A stretch of DNA of 64,000 bases, taken from NCBI RefSeq assembly GCF_947507565.1, contig NC_089186.1, positions 806,001-870,000 of the forward strand. Direction: 5' to 3'. Both the position numbers and the translations under genes were made by a program. The notes beneath the pieces were generated by a model. It was given only the letters and a program-made list of their open reading frames with translations. It was not told the origin of the DNA and did no database searches. The DNA comes from Oscarella lobularis (taxonomy: Eukaryota; Porifera; Homoscleromorpha; Homosclerophorida; Oscarellidae). Below, piece after piece: positions 11,475 through 22,100 of this stretch. The first letter of the stretch is position 1. Each line of letters opens with the position of its first letter.

Positions 11475-12252
11475 ATGGCGGAGACTATACGCCCATTCAA
11501 GCAGCCGAACGAAAGATTCTCATTGCAATCAACGCGCGCTTACAATTAGTGTCGTTTCCGACCGTTTATCCCTTTCGAATCGATGCTGGAAAGGATCTGG
11601 GATGGTAGCCCCGCCTATCTACTTGTAGTCAAACCCGTCACCTGACGTCACCACTGAAGCTATTTATAGTTGCCTTGTCGCTAGGGGAGTGTTAATTAGG
11701 GCGGCACCAATCTTAGACCCTGAGAAGGGTCTAAAGGAACGTCTTGTATTCGAGATTTTTATCAGGGTACACTTCCAATATGTTGCGTCAAACGGACACC
11801 TGCTATCTGATTCACGTCTACATGTTCACGCCGCCTCCTCTCGAATGTAAGAGAAAAAAATTAATGCATTATTGATTAATAACTATTTTGTTATAGCCGC
11901 GCAGCAGATGCAACAGCAGATGCTGAAACATGAGCAAGACGCAATTCAAGCCGCTGGAAAACTTATGAAGCAGTACAAATCAATCTGTCTTTCACATGGC
12001 GTACGATCCTCCTCCCCAAAGAAAGTTATTAATCTCTTTTCTGAATTCTTATTCTAGATTCGTTTTAAGAGTTTTTCTCTTTCTGGATCGCCGGGCGAGT
12101 CCATTTGCAAAGCGGCACAGGAGTATGACGTAGACGCCATAGTGATGGGGTTACGTGGTGAGAATACTGCGAGTAGAGTGTCTCTGGGCAGTGTGAGCAC
12201 ATACGCACTCCACCACGCCAGTGTGCCCGTCATCATTGTTCCGCGCAAGTAG
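11475..12252 (+). CDS. Universal stress protein (UspA family), copy B
   Basis: Exons 11766-11846, 11897-12024 and 12058-12252 join in frame. They encode SNMLRQTDTCYLIHVYMF, a helical KLMKQYKSICLSHG segment, and the C-terminal ATP-binding signature G-2x-G-9x-G-S (GLRG...LGS) with VPVIIVPRK at the end. The first beta strand (AAERKILIAIN) is at about 11493-11530 but in a different frame from the well-placed ATG at 11475, and its donor is unclear. The 5' structure is therefore unresolved and may be damaged. A MITE fragment (11684-11737) lies in the presumed first intron. Usp proteins are small cytosolic nucleotide-binding stress proteins; the family is expanded in sponges and cnidarians. Confidence 0.7.
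11684..11737 (+). repeat. Partial copy of the 561-bp inverted-repeat element (copy B)
   Basis: TTAATTAGGGCGGCACCAATC...AGACCC...GGGTCT is orthologous to 880-950 and shorter. It lies between the first-strand Usp exon and exon 2. Confidence 0.55.
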
Positions 12253-12572
12253 TCGCTCGCTTCGCCGCCCGGAAAAGTATAGGGAGGGCGAACGCTTTTG
12301 GACTCGCGACCACGTTATTGCGATTTATCACCGGGTACGGTATGCTCACCCACCTTCCCTCGCTTCCTATATTTACGCAGCTTTTGAGTATATGCCTCAT
12401 ATACACTTCCTTCGTTTTTCTTGCTAAATTTAGTTTGATAGTTTACGCTCGCGTGCAGTTGGCTCGCTACTGCTATTCGCTTAATTGAAAAAGGAAAGCG
12501 AGGATCTATGTAAGCAGAGATGACGGTTCATCGTTTCGAGAGGACTTTATTTCACAATAGGAACATGTAAAC

Positions 12573-12851
12573 CTATGCCCCTATCGGAATCGTTATCGGC
12601 TCAAACAAAATGTGATTACCAGAGATGAATTTCAGGGGGAAGCAGCTGAACTTGAAAATCCACCTTCTCTTTCTGCAAGTGCAATTAGTTGCGCCTTGGT
12701 CAGAGTTCTGACACGAATGATGGCACGCCAGTCTGCAGAGGATACGCAGCGGCATTGGGCTTTGCTGAACACGCTCTTCAGAATTGACGACGACGGTTGC
12801 ATAGAGAGAAATAAGAACGACGACCAGGAGAAAGCGTAGTAGTGATGTCAT
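12573..12851 (-). CDS. Small secreted Cys-containing peptide, copy B
   Basis: About 92 residues from the Met at the signal peptide (MTSLLRFLLVVVLISLYATV). EERVQQSP follows, then a Cys cluster LCRLACHHSC and CTC, then a basic stretch RKRRW. Mutations between copies are mostly conservative in the leader and Cys region. Family unknown; a short secreted peptide of this type could be a signalling or defence peptide, but nothing in the sequence proves it. Confidence 0.45.
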   Translation of the reverse strand: MTSLLRFLLVVVLISLYATVVVNSEERVQQSPMPLRILCRLACHHSCQNSDQGATNCTCRKRRWIFKFSCFPLKFISGNHILFEPITIPIGA

Positions 12852-13364
12852 TGGGGAATCCGTACAGGCGCGATTGTGAACGACTGCCAGTGACCCACCA
12901 CCGTCAAAAAGTATGACTACGGGTATACGTACCTCGTAAGCTGTAGATATATCGAGAAGTGCGCATTTCGTTTTGGACCACAACCCACACCCACCTTCCA
13001 TCGCTTCCTTTGTTTATAGTTGCGCCTACGTGCATGACTATCTAATTAAGCTTCAATATTATAGTTGTGCACTCGCGCAATCTGACGTCACATGCGGAAC
13101 GTGTGCGCAAGGACGACTCGTCTTTTCTAACAAAATCTTGCGAAGGCGCCATCCCTGAATGTCTCCCAGCGAGTGTAAAGCACCTCTATACATTATGCTG
13201 CGGGTTAGCATGACGCACTTCACTTACGTCATGCATACAAATACGACGTATTAGCTCAGCTAATCCGTATGCGTGACGTATTCAGGTTCATGTTGGATGT
13301 GAATGAACAAACATCAGTTTATATTTAGCGGCGTCGCGGACCACATGCAGGTGCATATTCAACG

Positions 13365-13484
13365 ATGCAAACATTGAGGTTTCCTCTGATTCTTGCTGTT
13401 TTTGCAGCGGCTGTGGCAAGTCGCAGCAGCTCGTGTTTTTTTCTCAGCGGAACGTCCGCCTTTTACCCTGTCGTGGATCAATAA
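13365..13484 (+). CDS. Small signal-peptide protein, copy B
   Basis: 39 codons. The leader MQTLRFPLILAVFAAAVASR is shared with copy A, followed by SSSCFF and a short tail ending at TAA. It is too short to be informative and may be the first exon of a spliced gene. Confidence 0.3.
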   Translation: MQTLRFPLILAVFAAAVASRSSSCFFLSGTSAFYPVVDQ

Positions 13485-14172
13485 TTTTGATTGTAGTTAG
13501 TGTGTCCCAAATATGGCGAAGGCCTCTCTCTCATTTCTCATTCTCACTCTCACTCTCACTCTCTCTAATCCATGTCACGTGTACGTTCGTGAACGTCATT
13601 CTGTAGAGGTAATTATCCTAATACCGATCACGTGTGAATTTAGTCTCATTGATTCCGAATGATTCGTCGCCGTCCTAAAATTAGGAGCCTTCCCATTCAG
13701 TGTCGTCGTTCTCGGCCTTGTTTGCAGCGTCCGAAGCACATTCAGAGTGGAATAGGACGGGTCTGTGAGCTCTATCACCATCGGGGCCTCTCATTAGGGT
13801 TCATGATGAACATGCACGCGAGATGTGTGCTGCGATTGCTATTAGACGATGCTGTTACTCAGGCTACCTCAAACGATGCTCATACTTCGAATAAGTTGTG
13901 CACAGACGCACATTTGTCGTCTTTTTCTTTCTGACTCTCCCTATCGACGCCCTTGCTTATTATTGCCTCTCCAAAACCTTTGCGCCGTGCGGAATCAACA
14001 TGTACGCTTGCCACCGTAAAGAAGCAACCTCTCTCTTTGGGGGAAGGTGATGGGCCCCCCTTTCGGGCCCTTTTCTTGTTTCCCTTGTCTCCCTAGCTAC
14101 TGCATTGTAAAGTTTGGTTTTTGATCCTTAGGTTGTCAGAGAGGGAGGAATGTAATTCGGCTCATCGCTCTT

Positions 14173-14179
14173 TATAAAA
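14173..14179 (+). promoter_or_regulatory. Possible TATA box (copy B)
   Basis: TATAAAA, conserved with 3433-3439 in copy A. No downstream coding exon was recognised. Confidence 0.25.
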
Positions 14180-14628
14180 CGTACTAATCTACCTTTTCCC
14201 TCGTTGTTCGTCGCTCTCTATTTTTTCTCCAGGGTCGCGAACTTTTCTATTGTTTGAACGCGGTTAAGAGGCTTGTTGATAGTGCGCGATTTCTCAGCCT
14301 TGGTCATTGCTTTGATTTTCTCTGTTCGATGTTTGGAGGGGATGAGGAGAGGTCAGGTGACGTCCTCTTCTGGCCTCGCAGAGAATAAGCGAATATGAGA
14401 TTGCATCAAGTAAAGAGAAAATGCATGATTAGGCTGGCGTTGGATTTCACTTCGGTCACTTAAGTTAATTATGCGCTCTTTTTGCCGAGCACGAAGCGAA
14501 AATCAATTGAAGATAGAAGACGCTCAAGAGACCAATCTTGTAGTCTTATACATAGATTGCGCTGTGTAATAGTTGGAATGATGACGTTATCGGAAGGGTC
14601 CTGAGCACGACCCTTGCATCAGATTCAA

Positions 14629-16341
14629 AACTGCTCCGGGACAGTTGGAAAGCAGGTCTCGTTCGCACGAGTACGGAATAGCGCGTCCCATACACTTAGT
14701 GGTTGACACATACGATTTTTATTTCTAATAAAACCCGGAAGTAAACCGGAAATTGCCAAAAAAATTTTGCGCACAGGTCTCCCTTCTTTTGTTGTCCACC
14801 TGCACAAACCGCAGGGGCTCGCGCAGGCTTCGGTTGGGTGGGGGTCAACCTCCCTACTCCCCCGTCGGAGTTGGAGCCTGTTTAGTCTCCCGGCTCGGAC
14901 GCCTGGGACCGACAGCGCTCGGATGTGAGTGCTGACGGCCTGGTTTCAGGGGGACCGCTATTGTAACCCACCGCGTCTTGCCCAAGTGGGGTGACAGTTT
15001 ATCACTCGTGCCACGGGAGTAGGGGATTGAATCCCCTGCCTTCGAGCCACGTTTCACCTCTTTGGCTCAGGAGTTGGGGCCGGGTTTTATTTAGTCACCT
15101 CGGGGCCCAGAGGTGAACGACGACATCGGAAGTGCTTCACGAATAAGTCTACAACAAAGAGACCAAAGATGATGGACAATGTACCTGTTCAACAAGAAGC
15201 TCTTGTTTCCAGTTGCCGTCTACACAGAAACGCTCAGAAATGCACAAAAATTATATGCGCACATGAGCTTACTAAGCTTATCCTTCTTATGTTGAACCCA
15301 TCTGCACTCCACTACGCTTCAAGATGCAATAGTGTACATCCTAGATCAAATAGATCAACACAAATTAGATTGACCACATACGTTACATACCAGCAAAATG
15401 CACAGCGACTGAATGCTCCTGTGGCTTAGTGTGCCAAAGATCTCCAAAGTAGGATATAAAGGCAACGTGTCTAAGAACCGTTGTAACGTTCTAAATCCGT
15501 TTGAACCTTATCTTCACCCACGAAGACTCGTAACGTTTCCCGATGACAGGCGCTGATACGTACGACGCACGACGAACTAACGAAGCCAGGCGTGCACAAA
15601 CAAAAAACGCGATAAAAATTCCACCTTAAAAAAGACCAATAACACATCAGATTTATGAATGAATATATGCCTGGCTTTTCACTTGAATGCTGCAGCTCAC
15701 AATTTTTATGAATGATTGATTTCACTCCATTCACGGACGGACCTTCCTTGATACATGAGGCAAAAGCCGCAAATTAAACCCTAAGTATTAGGACAAAAGG
15801 GGCAAGATCGAGTGAATCTTCAGCATAGGAAAGATGTAAGCAGCAGTCCTACGTCGTCCGCCGCTGCTTTTGGCTTTGATATACCGATGAGTGCGTCCGG
15901 GCAAATTTTGCGAGTCTTTCTCATGTTTCCACTAACGAACGACGCGAGAAATGCTAAGAGAAGCTTAGAGAAGACCACCTGCTGCCAGATTGCGGTAAAA
16001 TACCTGCGTAAACCATCGCCCGAACGCTGCTTTTGGGATTCCAGCATCAGAACCCCGAATGATGCGAAAGCTCCCGTATTGTACTGATTAGGCCAATCAT
16101 TATCTTTTTGTGGTCCACCCCGCTGCTACTCTGAAGAAGAACGTATTGTTCTGTCGCCTCAATCCATCATATATGTGCATGAGGAGGAAGCATGAAAAAC
16201 TTGGGTCGACTAATAAGTAAACTAAAGAAGAACTAATAACAAAACTAAGAAAATAAGTCGCATAAGTAGCTATATAGGACTAACAGCTACTAGCACCTAT
16301 ACTTGTCGTTAGAGTACTACGTGAAGGGTACAGTACAAACG
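14629..16341. other. Intergenic; GC-rich block at 14780-15120
   Basis: No convincing gene. The 14780-15120 segment is markedly more GC-rich than its surroundings and contains short self-complementary pieces such as GGGGATTGAATCCCC, so it may be a fragment of an interspersed repeat. The rest is AT-rich, with only short unconvincing frames. Confidence 0.5.
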
Positions 16342-17504
16342 TTATTGAGCTCGGCCTATACCGGAAACTGTGGACTTGCCTTGCAGTTCGAGAAACTCCA
16401 ACTGAAGCTTTTGAAAGCTTTCTTCAAAAATCTTCTGAAGTTGTCGCAATCCCTTCAACAATTCTTGAGCAGATTTTTCCTGAGTGGCACCACCTGGCGC
16501 AGTGCTGGTATCACCAGTAGACTTCAGCTGACCTGACAATGTCTTTTCCACAGCATCTACTTTGGGCTTTGCCCTTGATCCTTTATTACCTTTCCTATCC
16601 GTCACCGATACCGCTTCTGTTTTAGATTGTTTTGATTTTGCATCCGCTGGCAGTGACATCATACGTCGGCGAAGAAATGAGTGCAAGCCGTCATCGTCTG
16701 ATTCTTCAGACTCGCTCTCCTCCGAAACTACGTTGGGTGTGAATCCCATAGCCATCACTCCTGGCTGAACAACTGCCTGTATATGTCATTTCCAAAGAAA
16801 AAAAACATAACGAAGTTGCTCACTGCTTACTAACGAGCCTACTTTTAGTACACTGATTTGTTTGTCCAAGTGCTCCCTCAGTTTCTTTAGATCTCGTTTT
16901 TGAACGCCTTCTTCTCCTTCTGCTTCTGCAATCTTTTCTCTTAACTTTCTCTCAACTTCTTCGTAATCAGCAGGATTTTTGTTCGGGTAGGATGTAGGCT
17001 ATTGCAAAATTTGAAACAATATTTACTAGAGTAACACGAGGTTGATGGCCAATTACTTGACAACAGTCCTTATTGCATTGCACGTTCAATACAAGCAATG
17101 CAATCAAATGAAAAATATTGATTGGAATTGGAATTGGTAACGACTTGGCAAAGTCGTGAATAATGACAGCACGAGCAAACTTCCACTCCATATCAGCATT
17201 ATCCTGAAAGCAGCGACTGCAAGAGAAAAGTTTTGTCAATGTCAGTTCAATTTACCTGAACTCTTTGAAACGCGTCACTTATCAGAGCGATCAGCATATT
17301 AAGCAGAACAATGACGGCGAGCACCAACCACAGAGCCAGAAGGCCCGTACCAACGGCAGTTTCAACACGTCGCTCAGCTTCAAAACTGGAAAGCTCAATC
17401 AACCCAAAGAGAGACCAGAACAACATTTTTAAAGAAGGCCACATCCTAGATAAGGAGGCGTCAAGGAAACGAATGAGAGGAAGAGTGCCATATCTACTGA
17501 CATT
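16342..17504 (-). CDS. TRPC-type cation channel, C-terminal part only
   Basis: Exons in transcript order are 17504-17256, 17202 to about 17084, 16998-16843 and 16764-16342. The first encodes the pore (MLFWSLFGLIEL) and S6 ending VIVLLNMLIALISDAFQRVQ. The second starts with the EWKF of the TRP domain (DMEWKFARAV) and a Pro-rich turn (LPIPIPI). The last two encode a charged helical region and an acidic Ser-rich tail (SEESESEESDDD) with a final Glu/Leu coiled coil. In TRPC channels the pore and S6 form the Ca2+-permeable path and the TRP helix gates it. The ankyrin region and S1-S5 expected upstream are missing: the next upstream candidate exon is out of phase and has no TM segment. This is probably a 5'-truncated gene or pseudogene. 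Confidence 0.75.
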
Positions 17505-17625
17505 CTGCAAGCATTACAACGCAAAGCACCTAGTCTCCAACCGATGGCAATAGATAGTTGGAAAGATATCTGGTAGAATTACATTTTTATTAATAGGTAA
17601 ATGGTAGATTATAAACCTTAATTAC

Positions 17626-17955
17626 CTTCTCAAAGCCGGGTAACAGTCAAGAGCCTTTTCTATAACGACTTTGTAATCAGCTAAGGCTAGTCCTTGCTCG
17701 GATTCGTCTAGCAAGCAGCAACTCTTTAGAGAATCAAGGTCTCTGTGATTGGGAGTTGCATAGCACCTAGTAAGGCAAAAACCAAATTATACTTCACTGT
17801 CTAAATTGTTATGTTTTACCTCTGATATTCAAGGGATTATTGAATATCCTTTGCGTTAAGATGTCGGAAAGAAGAAGGCAGTGAAATCAGCCATGATGCG
17901 CCCATAAGAGACGACAACCGCTCAGCGAAATATTCGGTTAGGTGCATGCTCCTGT
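17626..17955 (-). other. Possible exons upstream of the TRPC fragment
   Basis: Segment 17766-17626 reads CYATPNHRDLDSLK... between a good acceptor (CTTACTAG) and donor (GTAATT). Segment 17950-17821 reads MHLTEYFAERLSSLMGASW but meets an in-frame TAA before its donor. The phase of 17626 does not fit the pore exon. These may belong to the channel gene or to another gene; I do not recognise them. Confidence 0.3.
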
Positions 17956-18097
17956 ACTAAACAAAAAGAAGAAACTTTATTGATATGACATGTTGACACA
18001 CTTCTAATGATTAAATACTCAGCACATCAATGAACGAACAGACCAGACAGGCAGACAGCAATTTTGAAACGGACACACACACCCCAGCCTCCCCTTC

Positions 18098-18213
18098 TTA
18101 AAGTGCAGAATCATTGTAACAGGGAACAAGATCCCGTGGCACGTCATAAGCCCTCTCCTCCCCATCATCGACCGAGAAATCGTAAATAGGATTATCAATC
18201 ACAGGCTGAGTCT
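18098..18213 (-). other. Out-of-frame continuation of the cytoplasmic tail
   Basis: Directly beyond the annotated C-terminus, another frame reads ETQPVIDNPIYDFSVDDGEE then RAYDVPRDL and ends at TAA. It contains a third NPIY and a YDVP (SH2-type) motif, so it is very likely the original tail. A 1- or 2-nt indel, or an unrecognised splice, must separate it from the upstream frame. Confidence 0.6.
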
Positions 18214-19155
18214 CGCTGAAATGTGATTGACATTGCAGTTGTCGTAGATGCCCTCGTCATCGTTGTCATCCATGTCCCCTTTATCACAATAGATAGGATT
18301 CCTAATTCCTCCGCCAGTGAAAGTCGGCTCGTAAATAGGATTGTGCATCGCCTCATTCGACACCACGTACTCGCCGTGAGCCGCACTATCGCCTCGAATC
18401 GAAGCTCGCGCAATAGCCAAGCGCTTCCGCCGCTGTCGCTTTCGCACGAAGATCAGCGTTAACATAATCGACAAGACGAGCAAGGCGACGCAGGAAATCG
18501 CTGCTATGACCCAAGTATATTCGACATTCGTACTGTCGTCAACGCCGCCGTCAAAATGAGCTGAATTCGTCGGAGACGTTGCGTTGGGACTTCTGCTCGA
18601 TACCGTTTTGCACGTCAAACCGATTTCACTTCCAAACGCTTGATTCATGCTCCCTTCGTCGCAGTCGGTTTTCAGTCCGATCAAAACCGAAGTCACCGGC
18701 ACCGGTTTGTCGTTGAACAGAATGACGAAGTGCACGGACATTTCGCCGTTTCCGATATTGACAACATCGATAACGTACACCGAAGATATGCCGAAGTTGA
18801 TCACATTCGAACTGTCGTCCGGATCGGGTAGGGGAACGTAGAGGTTGTCTTTGAGGTAGCGTTCCAATTGCTTTTGAAAATCGACGCTACGGGGAGTGAG
18901 ATCGTTCGGAAACGGCAACGTAACGACAAACTGGTCGGGAACGCATAAGTAATCGGCGTCGATGTCCGTTAATATTGTCACGCTGGGCGAACTGGCGGCG
19001 TCGAGCGGCTTGGGAATGCACGTCTCCTGTCGGCACGGCCGATCATCGCAGGCGTCGATCAAAAACGTGCACCGATCGCCAGTATAGTCGGGCGAACACA
19101 GACAACGAAACGTCGCCACGCCGTCTATGCACGTGCTCGCGCCGAAACACGGCAA
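18199..19155 (-). CDS. Membrane-proximal part, TM helix and cytoplasmic tail of the adhesion receptor
   Basis: Starts inside an EGF module (LPCFGASTCIDG...CLCSPDYTGDRC). About 140 residues follow that resemble a SEA-type membrane-proximal domain, then the TM segment WVIAAISCVALLVLSIMLTL (about 18440-18515), a basic stop-transfer RKRQRRKR, and a tail with two NPIY motifs and EYVV. NPxY motifs typically bind PTB-domain adaptors. The annotated frame stops at 18199. Confidence 0.8.
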   Translation of the reverse strand: MPCFGASTCIDGVATFRCLCSPDYTGDRCTFLIDACDDRPCRQETCIPKPLDAASSPSVTILTDIDADYLCVPDQFVVTLPFPNDLTPRSVDFQKQLERYLKDNLYVPLPDPDDSSNVINFGISSVYVIDVVNIGNGEMSVHFVILFNDKPVPVTSVLIGLKTDCDEGSMNQAFGSEIGLTCKTVSSRSPNATSPTNSAHFDGGVDDSTNVEYTWVIAAISCVALLVLSIMLTLIFVRKRQRRKRLAIARASIRGDSAAHGEYVVSNEAMHNPIYEPTFTGGGIRNPIYCDKGDMDDNDDEGIYDNCNVNHISARLSL

Positions 19156-22100
19156 CTACGCGCAATCGTCGACGTTCTCCTCGCACAGGACACCGCGATA
19201 GCCGTCGCGACACGAACAGGCGAAACCGTTGACGACGTCGAGACAATTGCCGCCGACGCCGCACGGATTCGACGCGCACTCGTCGACCTGAACGCTGCAG
19301 TCCGGTTGCAAAAATCCGACGTTGCAACGGCACGTGTATCCGTCCACGTGGTCAACGCACGTGCCGTTGTTGCATAGCAACGACGACGAATTGCCGTCGA
19401 CCGCCGGAGTTTCGCAGTAGTCGATGTCGTTGCAAACGACGCCGTCGCCCGTGTATCCTGGACGGCATTCGCATCGGCTCGTCGTCGCGCTCATTCGAAT
19501 GCACGTGGCGCGCGTCGCGTCGTCGCAGCCGGCGGTGCCGAGCGCGCACGGATCCGTTCGTTTCACGCCAACGTCGAGCGTCAAGACGGACGACGTCGGC
19601 GGATAGTCGCTGTCCGACGCCAAGATTTCTAGCGCGAATGATGATACGTTGTCGTAGTTCAGGCTTCGATTGAGATAGAGGAACGTTCCCGATGCATTCG
19701 TGACGAGATAGAAGTCGATCGAATTTGCGACGCCGTTCACCGATAGAATGACGTACGATATCGGACCGTTGCTTTCGGGATTGAAAACATCTATAGCGCC
19801 GACTAGGTCGGCGGGAGACGCGTTTTCGGGCACTTCGGGGCCCCCTTTGAGGGTGATATTTGTCGGCGCTTCGTTGATGTCAATAATCGTGAAGAAGAAG
19901 GTTTCGCTGAAGCTTAGAGGCGGCAGGCCATCGTCGACGACGAATACAGTGACATTGATGACTGGATCGGCGAGGCTTTCGTAGTCTAAGCTAACTGGCC
20001 GAGCGACGACCAACTCCCTTCCTTCGTTAATGAGCTACGAAGAAAAAATAGTCTTCAGCAAAGGTCTTATACTAACGTTGCGTTGCTAGACTTTAGTATA
20101 CTCGTTTTAATTTCCTCAACTCTAATGAGCGAGAAGAAATATTCTTGTTATTTTTACTAACTAATACACTAATCAATTCCCATGCCATCTATGCCCATGT
20201 ACTCTACGTCAAACGCGTTAGCGAGAAAACCTTCCAGACTATAATAGTGCGTCTGACCGCGATCCTCGTCGACGACCGACACGTTTGCAATCACGGCACC
20301 GACGGGCACGTTCTCGCGAATTCGACGAGATCCCGTCAGCTCGATCTTCGTCGCCGGCTCGTTGACGTCGATCACGCGAACGACGAACGAATCATCGAGA
20401 CTGAGCGGCGTCGGACGACCGTCGTCGCTGCATCGGAACAACACCCAAATCGACGGGTCCCTTTCGAAGTCGATGTCGGCACCGACGGCGACGTACAATT
20501 CATGCGTCGGTCCTTGGACGACGGTGAAGAAGTCGGATCCGTTTAGTAATTTGCACGTGTGCGTCTGATTGAAATCGGGATCGATGATCGTCAGATTAGC
20601 GACGAATGTTCCGGCCGGACTATTTTCGTCGATTTCGCCTTCGTAGTAGGACAAGATGTCGGTCGGCGGTTCGTTGACGTCGAGAATGTTCACAATCACA
20701 TCGTTCTAGATAAAAGAATAAAGTTCGTAAGTTCTGTGAAAAGACGCTAATTCAATTACTTCGTAACTTAGAGGCGGAGTGCCGTTGTCCGTCGTTCTTA
20801 TGACGACGACGTAAACGTTTTCTTCTTCGTAGTTAAATCTCGTACCACTGGGAACAACCAAGGTATTGCCGTCCAAATCGAAATACGCTAAAAAGGGAAA
20901 AATTATCAAATATTTATTTACCCTTTGGGCTTTCTTTGACTGACTCGTAACGTTTCCAATTGGGACAATAGCGTACGTATGATTTTGTCCCCTATCCTCG
21001 TCCACCGTCTCGAGCACTCCGATAATCGTTCCACCAGGCGAATTCTCGTCGACTCCCTTGCTCTTGAACACGACCTTCGTCGGCTGATCGTTAACATTTC
21101 CGACTTGAATCGCTATTTCTACAGTCGTGCTCGCCGGACTCAGTCCATTTTCCGTCGCCGTGAGACGGACGCGATAGCTCGATTTGACTTCGTAGTCAAA
21201 CTTTGCCGTCGAAACGAGATCGGTACCGTTGATTGCAAAAGGAACCGACGCGTTGCCTGACAGAGCGTACGTCACGTTCTGCACCCACGCCACTTCGTTG
21301 TCCGGATCCGTGCTCGTGATTATTCCCACTGTCGTGCCGACGTCAAGATTCTCGTCGATGACGTAATCGGTCAGACCAACGAAAGTCGGAGCTTCGTTGA
21401 CGTTGAGGATCTCAATAACAAACTGTCCGTCGAGGAATGTAATTGGCACGCCGTCGTCAAAGCAACGAATCTAATTAGACAAATTTAGGTAACCAAAAGG
21501 AATCTCGATTTCACGTACGTCAATTGTGTAATTTCGTTCTTCCTCGTAATTGAGCTCGTTTCGGGCGACAATCAAAGTCACATTGTCAACGACCTAAAGA
21601 GAACGAGAAAAACTTTGCGAGGAGCAACGAAGGACGCCTTTTTTCTTACCTCGAACGGTTGTTCGGGATAGTCCAATACAACGCAGGCGTGCTTCTGACG
21701 ACTCGATTTCTCATTATCGGGATCCGAGACAACGATCGTCGCGACGACAGTGCCGTTGCGACTATTCTCGACAATCTGAAGTGCCTCTCTCTAGTTACAA
21801 GGAATCAATATTATCAATAAACGTACCTCCTGATTGGTCAAGGTAATATTAGTCGGCTTCTCGTTTAGGTCTGTAATATTGACGACGACTGACCCAGTAA
21901 ACGAGAGAGGCGGACTGCCGGAGTCTACGGTCGAAACCTCAACGGTGTAATGCGTTACAGCTTCGTAATTCAAATCAGCTCCGTCCATCACTGACACTAT
22001 ACCGGTCAAAGAGTTGACCTGAAATAGTCCGGACACAGCTCGATCTGCAGACAGTATCCCGCTGCCAGGATAGGCGGCTACGATAGAAACCGAGTGCGTA

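Larger units (their letters stand above)
10581..14628. repeat. Segmental duplication, copy B (~4.0 kb)
   Basis: Partner of 30-3873, in direct orientation. It retains the Usp exon with the first beta strand and an uninterrupted Usp reading frame over the last three exons, so it is the less decayed copy. Confidence 0.9.

Noticed and set aside
15169-15429. 86-codon plus-strand ORF
   Set aside because: No signal peptide, motif or splice context; it lies in DNA with no other coding signs.
19043-19355. Arg-rich minus-strand ORFs overlapping the EGF region
   Set aside because: They are shadow frames of the GC-rich EGF exons; the Cys-spaced EGF frame is clearly the coding one.
20169-20208. Apparent stop at the end of the cadherin frame (MGIDGMGID)
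   Set aside because: A donor (GAC|GTAGAG) at about 20208 joins in phase to LINEGRELVV, so the stop is intronic and not a lesion.
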